In this document: positions 1 to 7,656 of the stretch, piece after piece
Position numbering within the stretch: the stretch's first letter is position 1
Layout: every line of letters begins with the position of its first letter
NCBI GenBank assembly: GCA_965199235.1
Contig: CBDAQU010000002.1
Span: 2,604,001-2,668,000, forward strand
Reading direction: 5' to 3'
Source of the DNA: BOG-908 sp965199235
GTDB taxonomy: Bacteria > Pseudomonadota > Alphaproteobacteria > Acetobacterales > Acetobacteraceae
Length of the DNA: 64,000 nucleotides
Notes under the pieces: generated by a model
Databases searched by the model: none
Seen by the model: only the letters and a program-made list of their open reading frames with translations
Told to the model about the DNA's origin: nothing
Position numbers and translations under genes: made by a program

Positions 1-1
1 C

Positions 2-592
2 TGGGTCGGCGACCGCACGCGCCAGGTCGATGGCGCCCATGTCGAGTTCCTGCGCGGCATCCGCAACCCAATCGGCATCAAGCTTGGCCCGACCACGCCG
101 GCCGACGATGTGCTGCGCCTGATCGACATCCTGCACCCGCATGACGAGCCCGGGCGGCTGACGCTGATCAGCCGAATGGGGGCGGACCGCGTGCGCACGC
201 ACCTGACGCCGCTGCTGCGGGCGGTGCAGCGGCAAGGGCGCCGGGTGGTCTGGCTGTGCGACCCTATGCACGGCAACACGGTCAACACGGCGCAGAACGT
301 GAAAACGCGCAACTTCGACTCCATCCTTTCCGAGATGCGCGGCTTCTTCGACGTGTTCGCAGAGGAAGGCGCGCGAGCCGGCGGCGTGCACGTGGAGATG
401 ACCGGCCAGCCAGTGACCGAATGCGTGGGCGGCGCGCATCGCCTGACCGAGGCCGACCTCGGACAGCGCTACGAAACGTTCTGCGACCCGCGCCTGAACG
501 CCGAGCAGTCGCTGGAGTTGGCGTTCCTCGTGGCCGCGGAGTTGAAGACGCGGCGGCTGGCCGCCGCATCGCCGGCGATCGCCGCGCAATAG
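2..592 (+). CDS. Class II DAHP synthase, C-terminal part (cut by window edge)
   Basis: Catalyses the first step of the shikimate pathway, condensing phosphoenolpyruvate and erythrose 4-phosphate to DAHP. The frame is open from base 2, so about 196 C-terminal residues of a protein usually near 450 residues are visible. Family hallmarks seen are GIKLGPTT, LISRMGADRV, VVWLCDPMHGNT, a metal-binding-type GVHVEMTGQPVTEC segment and the ending YETFCDPRLN. This matches the plant-type (AroAII) class rather than the AroG/F/H class. The start lies outside the window. The lrgA start follows 12 bases after the stop, so read-through transcription is possible, but no functional link is known. Confidence 0.95.
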   Translation, partial: WVGDRTRQVDGAHVEFLRGIRNPIGIKLGPTTPADDVLRLIDILHPHDEPGRLTLISRMGADRVRTHLTPLLRAVQRQGRRVVWLCDPMHGNTVNTAQNVKTRNFDSILSEMRGFFDVFAEEGARAGGVHVEMTGQPVTECVGGAHRLTEADLGQRYETFCDPRLNAEQSLELAFLVAAELKTRRLAAASPAIAAQ

Positions 593-604
593 CGGCGCGT
601 TCCG

Positions 605-952
605 ATGATCAACGCGCTGCTCGGCCTGCTGCTGTTCCAGTTGTTGGGCGAGGTTGCGTCGCAGGCGATCGGGCTGCCCGTGCCCGGCCCGGTCCTCGGC
701 ATGGTCATGCTGGCGGCCTTCCTGATCTGGCGAGGTGCCATCTCCGGGGAGTTGGAGCAGGCTGCCGACGTGCTGCTGCGCCATCTCAGCCTGTTTTTCG
801 TGCCGGCAGCCGTCGGCGTGATGGCCAACGGGGCCAGGATCGCCCGCGAATGGCTGCCCCTCGGCGCGTCGCTGGTCGGCTCCACAATGCTGACGATCGT
901 TGTCACGGCGATAGTGTTCCTGGCTGTCGACCGGCTTGTCAGGCGACCATGA
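605..952 (+). CDS. lrgA: CidA/LrgA family membrane protein
   Basis: A 115-residue holin-like protein of the CidA/LrgA family. Members act in the inner membrane in control of murein hydrolase export, lysis or small-metabolite flux; the role in Gram-negatives is poorly defined. Four hydrophobic segments are visible, with the family signature PVPGPVLGMV near residue 25 and FVPAAVGVM near residue 66. Its stop overlaps the start of the next gene (ATGA), so it is translationally coupled to the LrgB partner, the usual arrangement. Confidence 0.9.
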   Translation: MINALLGLLLFQLLGEVASQAIGLPVPGPVLGMVMLAAFLIWRGAISGELEQAADVLLRHLSLFFVPAAVGVMANGARIAREWLPLGASLVGSTMLTIVVTAIVFLAVDRLVRRP

Positions 953-1680
953 GTCGTAACGGGCACTCCACCCTCGCAGCGCTGTGGGTTTACCTGCACA
1001 CGCAACCTTTGCTGTGGCTGACGGCGACGTTGGCGGCGTACGCGGCTGGTGTGGTGCTGCACGAACGCGCGGGGCGCGTGCCCGCTGTCAACGCGGTCGC
1101 GATCGCGGTCGCCCTGCTGGTTGCAGTGCTGCTTGCGACCGGAACGAGCTACGCCACCTATTTCAGCGGCGCGCAGTTCGTGCATTTCCTGCTGGGTCCG
1201 GCGACCGTGGCGCTTGCGGTGCCGCTGTTCCGTAACCGCCAGCTGGTCGGCCGCGCCTGGCTGCCGATCGGCGCGGCCCTGGTCGCCGGTTCGATCACCG
1301 CGGCAGGGTCCGCGATGGCGATCGCCTGGGCGCTGGGCGCGTCGCGGCAGAGCGTGCTGTCTCTGGCGCCGAAATCGGTGACGACGCCGATCGCCATGGG
1401 GGTGTCCGAACGCATCGGCGGCTCGCCCTCGCTGACCGCCGTGCTGGTGATCTGCACCGGCATCGTCGGCGCGATCGTGGCGACGCCGTTGCTGAACGCG
1501 ATCGGAGCTCGCGACTGGCGCGCGCGCGGGTTCGCCGTTGGACTCGCGGCCCATGGGCTCGGAACGGCGCGTGCGTTTCAGGTGGACGAGCTGGCAGGCA
1601 CGTTCGCCGGGGTGGCCGTCGGTCTGAACGGGATCGCAACCGCGGTGATCGTGCCGTTGCTGGTAAGGCTCCTGCCGTGA
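949..1680 (+). CDS. lrgB: LrgB family membrane protein
   Basis: A 243-residue polytopic membrane protein, the obligate partner of LrgA/CidA. The start is the ATG at 949, inside the last codons of lrgA (ATGA overlap); the longer open frame upstream is only the shadow of neighbouring genes. Conserved LrgB motifs are LGPATVALAVPL, APKSVTTPIAMGVSE and the C-terminal AHGLGTARAF. Length is typical of the family (about 230). In plants and some bacteria the LrgA/LrgB pair transports glycolate, glycerate or pyruvate; which substrate applies here cannot be read from the sequence. Confidence 0.9.
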   Translation: MSRNGHSTLAALWVYLHTQPLLWLTATLAAYAAGVVLHERAGRVPAVNAVAIAVALLVAVLLATGTSYATYFSGAQFVHFLLGPATVALAVPLFRNRQLVGRAWLPIGAALVAGSITAAGSAMAIAWALGASRQSVLSLAPKSVTTPIAMGVSERIGGSPSLTAVLVICTGIVGAIVATPLLNAIGARDWRARGFAVGLAAHGLGTARAFQVDELAGTFAGVAVGLNGIATAVIVPLLVRLLP

Positions 1681-1697
1681 AGGCGTGCCACTCCGGC

Positions 1698-1812
1698 TAG
1701 ACCGGTTCACGCAGAGTGTCCGCGAGTAGGCGGACCCCAAACCGGTCTAGGCCTTGTTTTGACGAGCAATTTCGTCACTCAGACTATTCCAGCCTGCGTG
1801 ACATTGCTCTAA
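1698..1812 (+). repeat. Dispersed 115-bp palindromic repeat, copy 1
   Basis: This copy lies between lrgB and the convergent MFS gene. It has imperfect terminal inverted repeats (left GACCGGTTCACGCAGAGTG, right complement GAGCAATGTCACGCAGGCTG) flanked by TA on both sides. The left half folds as TAGACCGGTT/AACCGGTCTA with an inner GTCCGC/GCGGAC stem. The right half folds as GAGCAAT-GTCAC/GTGACATTGCTC. Its right edge contains the stop codon of the MFS gene. Other copies are at 14228, 19326, 22499 and 34071. It may act as a bidirectional terminator. Confidence 0.85.
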
Positions 1813-3029
1813 CCTGCAGCCGGATCGGCCGATCCGAAACGCCCCATCCTCACGTCCTTTGCCTCTTGGCCGAAGATCATCAGCACGATGATCAGCACTG
1901 CGGCGGTTCCAGCCACGCCCACCAGCGGCCAGCGGTAATCATGGCCCACCGCATCCGCCCAAGCATTCTGCAGCGGCAGGTTCAGCGCGGCCAAGAAGTT
2001 GCCGAGCTGGTAGGTCATGCCGGGGAAGGTGCCGCGAATCGAGGCGGGCGACAGCTCGTTCAGGTGCACAGGCACCACGCCCCAGGCGCCCTGCACACAG
2101 ACCTGCATCAGGAACGCGCCGACCCCGATCCATAGCGGCTGCGAGGAGAATGCCCAGAGCGGCAGCACAGGCAGCGACAGCGCCGCCGCCAGAGCAATCG
2201 CACGGCGCCGGCCGATGCGTTGCGACAGGCTGCCGAACGCGAACCCACCGAGCATGGCGCCGATGTTGAGCGTCACCACGATGGTCGTCAGATGCGGACC
2301 AGTGATGTTGCGCTGGGTCTGCAGGTAATGCGGGTAGATGTCCTGCGTGCCGTGGCTGAAGAAATTGAAACCGGCCATCATCACGGCCGCATACAGCGTC
2401 AGCTTGACGTTGCGACGGACCACCTCGACCAGTCGTTCCTTCGGCGCGGCCGTCGCGCGCGCCGACCAGTCGGGGCTTTCGGGCACTGCACTGCGTATGT
2501 AGAGCACCAGCAGGGCAGGGATCGCACCCGCCATGAACATGCCGCGCCAGTGCAGCCAGGGGTAGGCGAGGTAGAGCAGGGAAGCGAGCAGGTAGCCGCT
2601 CGGGTAGCCCGCCTGCAGCAGCCCGCTCACCGGTCCACGCCAGTTTGACGGAATGCTCTCCATCGTCAGCGAGGCGCCTACCCCCCATTCGCCGCCCATC
2701 GCCAGCCCGAACAGGCCGCGCACGACGAAGAACACGGTGGCGTTCGGCGCCAGGCCTGTGCAGAAGCCGAGCAGGGAGAAGCCGAGAATGCTCCCCATCA
2801 AGGCGGGCCGGCGCCCGAACCGATCGGCCAGTCGTCCGAACAGATAGGCGCCGAGCGCGCGCATGGCGAGCGTCAGCGTGACCGCGAAGGTGACGGCGGT
2901 GACGCTGATGCCGAATTCGTGGGCCACGTCATGGAGGACGAACACCATGATGAAGAAGTCGAACGCGTCCAACGTCCAACCCAGGTAGCATGCTGCCACC
3001 ACGTTTCGCGCATTACCGGCTGCTTGCAC
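1809..3029 (-). CDS. MFS transporter, probable organic-acid:H+ symporter
   Basis: A 406-residue major facilitator superfamily permease with about twelve membrane segments. The N-terminal WTLDAFDFFIMVFVL motif in the first helix and GRLADRFGRRP in the loop between helices 2 and 3 resemble the sialate/lactate/aromatic-acid symporter branches (NanT, Jen1, PcaK-like). The exact substrate cannot be inferred. The start is a GTG at 3029 preceded by a strong ribosome binding site (AGAGGG, six bases upstream). The stop codon lies within the edge of repeat copy 1. It stands alone on its strand. Confidence 0.85.
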   Translation of the reverse strand: MQAAGNARNVVAACYLGWTLDAFDFFIMVFVLHDVAHEFGISVTAVTFAVTLTLAMRALGAYLFGRLADRFGRRPALMGSILGFSLLGFCTGLAPNATVFFVVRGLFGLAMGGEWGVGASLTMESIPSNWRGPVSGLLQAGYPSGYLLASLLYLAYPWLHWRGMFMAGAIPALLVLYIRSAVPESPDWSARATAAPKERLVEVVRRNVKLTLYAAVMMAGFNFFSHGTQDIYPHYLQTQRNITGPHLTTIVVTLNIGAMLGGFAFGSLSQRIGRRRAIALAAALSLPVLPLWAFSSQPLWIGVGAFLMQVCVQGAWGVVPVHLNELSPASIRGTFPGMTYQLGNFLAALNLPLQNAWADAVGHDYRWPLVGVAGTAAVLIIVLMIFGQEAKDVRMGRFGSADPAAG

Positions 3030-3097
3030 GCGTTGCCCTCTTTCTCGGAGTAGCGTTTCCGGAGTCGGCGAGCCGCGTCAACCGTCTCAGCGCATCA

Positions 3098-4156
3098 TCA
3101 CCGCCCAGCCCGCACCACCTCATGCACGAACGCCAGCTTCTCCACCACGTGCTGCGACAGGACGAAAGGGTAGAGGTCCGGCTGACCCATCGAGCGGTTC
3201 AGGCTGTTGACCGCGAAGGCGAGCGGCAGCCAGGCATCCATGATCGCAGGCATCTCCGGCTCGCTGTAAGGATCGAAGTCGATGTCGGCCTCCATCGCCG
3301 GGTCGCGCGCCAGCTTGGGGTGCACGGACACGCCGAAGGAGGACGCCATCTCCAGCGTGTCGACGATGTGCAGGTAATGCGCCCAGGTCTCGGCGAAATC
3401 CTCCCACGGATGGCTGGTCGCATACACGCTGACGAAATTTGCCTGCCAGCCCGGCTTATGCGGCCGGCTGTAATGCCGCTTCAGCGCTTCGGCGTAGTCC
3501 TCGCGCTCGTCGCCGAACAGCGCGCGGAACGGCTGCAGGAAATGCGAGCCGCGCACCAGCAGGTCCCAGTAGTGATGGCCGATCTCGTGGCGGAAATGCC
3601 CGAGCGGCGTGCGGTACACCTCCCCCATCTGGTCACGCATGCGGGAGCGTTCCGCGTCGTCGCCCTCCTTCAGCGCGATGGTGATCAGCCCGTCGTCGTG
3701 GCCGGTCAGCACCTTGGGCTGGAGCGGTGTCTCGGCCAGGAAATCGAAGGCCAGCCCGTGCTGCGGATCTTCGGCCCGCGTGGCCAGCGGCAGGTTCAGG
3801 CGCATGAGCGTGTAGATCAGCCGATGCTTGGCCGCTTCCAGCGCCTGCCAGCGTGATACGTTCTGCGCGTCGGACAGGTCGGGCACGATGTGGTTGTGGC
3901 GGCACGCGGCGCAGTAGCCGCTGTCCGATCCGGCATCGACCAGCCAGTTGCACACGGCATGGCCGGCATTGGCGCAAAACCGCCACCGCCCAGCGACGCC
4001 GTCGCCTGCAGCGTCGGTCCAGGAACCGCCGTCCTGCTCCAGCGCACGCATGCAGGACGTCGTGGCGTCATACCCGAGCGTGCGGCCGCATCGTTCGCAC
4101 CTGGTGTTCTCGAAATACAGCAGCTGGCTGCAGGCGGGGCATTTGAACAGGCGCAT
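3098..4156 (-). CDS. Zinc-ribbon putative metallopeptidase (COG4307 type)
   Basis: A 352-residue predicted zinc peptidase. The N-terminus carries a zinc ribbon (Cys6, Cys9, Cys20, Cys23) with two more CxxC-like groups by residue 85. HEIGH at residues 190-194 is a zincin active site, and FAETWAHYLH downstream offers the likely third ligand. I chose the ATG at 4156, which starts directly at the zinc ribbon; the open frame extends 30 codons upstream without similarity. It is divergent from the transglutaminase/ATP-grasp genes that follow, and this family is known as a frequent neighbour of that system. It may therefore process or remove the product; that role is inference. Confidence 0.85.
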   Translation of the reverse strand: MRLFKCPACSQLLYFENTRCERCGRTLGYDATTSCMRALEQDGGSWTDAAGDGVAGRWRFCANAGHAVCNWLVDAGSDSGYCAACRHNHIVPDLSDAQNVSRWQALEAAKHRLIYTLMRLNLPLATRAEDPQHGLAFDFLAETPLQPKVLTGHDDGLITIALKEGDDAERSRMRDQMGEVYRTPLGHFRHEIGHHYWDLLVRGSHFLQPFRALFGDEREDYAEALKRHYSRPHKPGWQANFVSVYATSHPWEDFAETWAHYLHIVDTLEMASSFGVSVHPKLARDPAMEADIDFDPYSEPEMPAIMDAWLPLAFAVNSLNRSMGQPDLYPFVLSQHVVEKLAFVHEVVRAGR

Positions 4157-4287
4157 AACTTCGTCCGATCGGGTCACCGCCCGAACGCCGGGCGGGCCAA
4201 GAGTGCCGCAGGCCTGCCATCCGGGGCGCGAACTGACAACTGCCACGCTTCTTGCTAACCAACGGCCATGATCACAAGACGCCGACC

Positions 4288-7200
4288 ATGACCCTGCACG
4301 TCGCCCTCACCCATCGCACCAGCTACCGTTACGATCGTCCGGTGGCGCTCGGCCCGCAAATCGTCCGGCTTCGGCCGGCGCCGCACGCGCGCACGCCGAT
4401 CATCTCATACGCGCTGCGGATCGAGCCCGAAGCGCATTTCCTGAACTGGCAGCAGGACCCGCAGGCCAATTTCCTGGCGCGCGTCGTGGTGCCAGACCGC
4501 ACGACGCATTTCCAGGTGACCGTCGACCTCGTCGCCGACATGGCGACGGTCAACCCGTTCGACTTCTTTCTCGAACCGGAGGCCGAAACCTGGCCGTTCG
4601 CCTATGATCCCGTGCTTGAGCAGGAGCTCGCCCCGTTCCGCCGGCTGATCGAACCGGGCCCGAAGCTCGCGGCATTGCTGGCAGGGATACCGCGCGCCGC
4701 AACCCGCACGATCGACATGATCGTGGACATCAACAGCCGGATGCAGCGCTTGATCGCCTACATCGTGCGCATGGAGCCGGGCACCTGGCCGCCCGAGCAG
4801 ACGCTGACACAAGGGCGCGGCTCTTGCCGCGACAGCGCCTGGCTGCTGGTGCACGTCATGCGCCATCTCGGTTTCGCCGCCCGTTTCGTGTCGGGCTACC
4901 TGATCCAGCTCGTCGCCGACGAGGTGCCGCTGGTGGGGCCTGCCGGTCCCACCGCCGACTTCACGGACCTGCACGCCTGGGGCGAAGTCTACCTGCCAGG
5001 CGCGGGCTGGATAGGACTGGATCCCACCTCGGGCCTGCTGGCGGGCGAGGGCCACATCCCGCTCGCGGCCAGCCCGGACCCGCTTTCGGCAGCGCCGATC
5101 AGCGGCGGCGTGGAGCCCGCCGAAGTGACGTTCGACGTCGAGATGAAGGTCGCGCGCATCCTGGAAACCGCGCGGGTGACAAAGCCCTACACCGAGGCGC
5201 AGTGGCAGGCGATCCTGGCCGCCGGCCGCCACGTGGACCACGCGCTGGAGGAGGGGCAGGTCCGCCTGACGATGGGCGGCGAGCCGACCTTCGTGAGCGC
5301 CACCGACATCGAGGGCGCGGAGTGGACGATCGACGCGCTCGGCCCGACCAAGCGCGCCACCGCCAGCCGGCTCTTGCGGCGGCTTCTGCCGCTCTGGTCG
5401 CCCGGCGCCGCCGTCACCCAGGTGCTCGGAAAGCACTATCCCGGCGAGCAACTGCCGCGCTGGGCGTTGAACGCGCATTGGCGGCGCGACGGCGAACCGG
5501 TCTGGCGCGATATCGGCCTGCTGGCCAGGGATGACGAGGAAGGCCAGGCCAATACCGAGGACGCAGAACGGTTCTGCGTCGCGCTGGCGGAGCGGCTCCA
5601 GGTGCCGCCCGCCTATGTCAGCCCGGCCTACGAGGACGTCCACTGGTTTCTGTGGAAGGAGGGTCGGCTGCCGGCCAACGTGCTGGCCGAAGGCAGCAAG
5701 CTGAACGACGCGCAAGCCCGCGACAGGCTGAGGCGCGTGTTCGGCCAGGGCCTGGCGAGCCCGGTCGGCAGCGTGTTGCCGCTGCGCCGCCGCGGCACCA
5801 ATGGCGGGCGGCGCTGGCAGTCCGGCAGATGGGTCTTTCGGGACGGCACCCTGTTCCTGATCCCCGGCGACGCGCCTCTCGGCTTCCGGCTGCCGCTCGA
5901 CAGCCTGCCCTGGGCAGATCCCCAGGCCATCGAATACGACCAGCCGGCCGACCCGTTCGCGCCGCTCTCCGAGCTGCCCCCACGCCAGGGTTCGATGCCG
6001 GTGGCCGGCGCCGAACCCTGGACTGCCGCCGGCGCCAGCCATGCCGAGAACGGCTACGCAGGATTGCGCCCGCAGCGCCTGCCGGAGGTCGGCCGGGAGG
6101 AGCCGGACCTCGTCCGCACCGCGCTTGCCGTGGAAGTGCGCGATGGCAAACTGCACGTCTTCTTTCCGCCGCTCTACACGGCGGAGGACTGGCTCGACCT
6201 GGCCGCCGCTGTCGAAGACACCGCCGAGGAACTCGCAACGAAGGTGGTGCTCGAAGGCTACCCGCCGCCGCGCGACCCGAGGCTAAACCAATTCTCCATC
6301 ACGCCCGACCCCGGGGTGATCGAGGTGAACATCCACCCTGCCGAGCACTGGGCCGAAATGGTCGAACGCACCACCCAGCTCTATTGCGTGGCTCGCGAGG
6401 AAGGCCTGGCCACCCAGAAATTCATGCTCGACGGCCGCCATGTCGGCACCGGCGGCGGCAACCACGTTGTCATGGGTGCCGCGATTCCGAAAGACAGTCC
6501 GTTTCTTCGCCGGCCAGATTTGCTCAAGAGCCTGCTCGGGTTCTGGCACAACCATCCAAGCCTATCCTACGGCTTCTCCGGCCTGTTTATCGGCCCCACC
6601 AGCCAGCATCCCCGCATCGACGAGGCGCGGATGGACAGCGTGACCGAGCTGGAGATTGCGTTCTCCCGCATATCCCCGAAAACCGAGACGCCGCCCTGGC
6701 TGACCGACCGGCTGTTTCGCAACATCCTGGCCGACCTGACGGGCAACACGCACCGCACCGAGTTCTCCATCGACAAGATGTATGCACCCGAAAGCAGCAC
6801 CGGCCGTCTCGGCCTGGTGGAGTTCCGCGCGCTGGAGATGCCGCCCGATCCGCGCATGTCTCTCGCGCAGATGCTGTTGATGCGCGCCGCCGTCGCTGCG
6901 TTCTGGCAGACTCCCTACGAGCGAACGCTGGTGCGCTGGGGCACCAGGCTGCACGACGATTTCATGCTGCCGCACTATGTCGGCCAGGATTTTGCCAGCG
7001 CGCTGGAGGAACTGGCGCAGCTCGGCTTTCCGCTGGACCGGTCGTGGTTCGCGCCGCACCTCGAATTCCGCTTTCCCAAGATTGGCGAGGTCAGCGTTGA
7101 CGGCGTGGCGCTGGAGCTTCGCCACGCGCTGGAACCCTGGCACGTTCTGGGCGAAGAGCCGGCGGCAGGAGGCACGGTGCGCTACGTCGACAGCTCGACC

Positions 7201-7608
7201 GAGCGCGTGCAGGTGCGCGTCACCGGCTGGGTTGACGAACGATACGTGCTCGCCTGCAACGGCGTCGGCGTCCCGCTCAGCCATACGCAAACCGCCGGCG
7301 AACATGTGGGCGCCGTCCGCTTCAAGGCCTGGGCGCCGCCATCCGCCCTGCATCCGACGGTGCGCGCGCAGACTCCTCTGGTGTTCGACCTCTACGACCG
7401 CTGGAACGGGCGCAGCCTGGGCGGCCTCACCCACCATGTCAGCCACCCGGGCGGCCGCAGCTACGAGACCTTCCCGGTCAACGCCAACGAGGCGGAAGCG
7501 CGCCGGCGCGCCCGCTTCCTTCCCTTCGGCCACACGCCGGGACCGATGCCTGAGCCGGTCGTGACCATCGGCAAGGAGCACCCCCGCACGCTAGATTTGA
7601 GGCGTTAA
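4288..7608 (+). CDS. Transglutaminase-like/DUF2126 protein
   Basis: A 1106-residue cytosolic protein. Residues about 5-90 form the bacterial transglutaminase-like N-terminal beta domain (HRTSYRYDRPVALGPQ). The papain-like transglutaminase core follows, with Cys180 in GRGSCRDSAW, His229 in DLHAWGEVYL and Asp245 in WIGLDPTSG, so the catalytic triad is intact. From about residue 325 (VRLTMGGEPTFVS) to the end is the large DUF2126 region typical of this subfamily. The start is the ATG at 4288, where homology begins. The fold suggests a peptidase or amide-forming enzyme acting with the ATP-grasp proteins downstream. No substrate is known. Confidence 0.9.
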   Translation: MTLHVALTHRTSYRYDRPVALGPQIVRLRPAPHARTPIISYALRIEPEAHFLNWQQDPQANFLARVVVPDRTTHFQVTVDLVADMATVNPFDFFLEPEAETWPFAYDPVLEQELAPFRRLIEPGPKLAALLAGIPRAATRTIDMIVDINSRMQRLIAYIVRMEPGTWPPEQTLTQGRGSCRDSAWLLVHVMRHLGFAARFVSGYLIQLVADEVPLVGPAGPTADFTDLHAWGEVYLPGAGWIGLDPTSGLLAGEGHIPLAASPDPLSAAPISGGVEPAEVTFDVEMKVARILETARVTKPYTEAQWQAILAAGRHVDHALEEGQVRLTMGGEPTFVSATDIEGAEWTIDALGPTKRATASRLLRRLLPLWSPGAAVTQVLGKHYPGEQLPRWALNAHWRRDGEPVWRDIGLLARDDEEGQANTEDAERFCVALAERLQVPPAYVSPAYEDVHWFLWKEGRLPANVLAEGSKLNDAQARDRLRRVFGQGLASPVGSVLPLRRRGTNGGRRWQSGRWVFRDGTLFLIPGDAPLGFRLPLDSLPWADPQAIEYDQPADPFAPLSELPPRQGSMPVAGAEPWTAAGASHAENGYAGLRPQRLPEVGREEPDLVRTALAVEVRDGKLHVFFPPLYTAEDWLDLAAAVEDTAEELATKVVLEGYPPPRDPRLNQFSITPDPGVIEVNIHPAEHWAEMVERTTQLYCVAREEGLATQKFMLDGRHVGTGGGNHVVMGAAIPKDSPFLRRPDLLKSLLGFWHNHPSLSYGFSGLFIGPTSQHPRIDEARMDSVTELEIAFSRISPKTETPPWLTDRLFRNILADLTGNTHRTEFSIDKMYAPESSTGRLGLVEFRALEMPPDPRMSLAQMLLMRAAVAAFWQTPYERTLVRWGTRLHDDFMLPHYVGQDFASALEELAQLGFPLDRSWFAPHLEFRFPKIGEVSVDGVALELRHALEPWHVLGEEPAAGGTVRYVDSSTERVQVRVTGWVDERYVLACNGVGVPLSHTQTAGEHVGAVRFKAWAPPSALHPTVRAQTPLVFDLYDRWNGRSLGGLTHHVSHPGGRSYETFPVNANEAEARRRARFLPFGHTPGPMPEPVVTIGKEHPRTLDLRR

Positions 7609-7656
7609 GATCTTTGGCCTCGTAGCGAGTCCTCTCTCGGTGGAGGGGCGCGGACG

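Noticed and set aside
469..1740. 423-codon minus-strand open frame over lrgA/lrgB
   Set aside because: The composition is shadow-like; the plus-strand LrgA and LrgB are certain.
4405..6156. 583-codon minus-strand open frame
   Set aside because: It overlaps the DUF2126 gene, is rich in Arg/Gly/His and shows no domain.
7138..7155. TGGCAC motif resembling a sigma-54 promoter
   Set aside because: It lacks the TTGC at the correct spacing and lies within the DUF2126 coding region.
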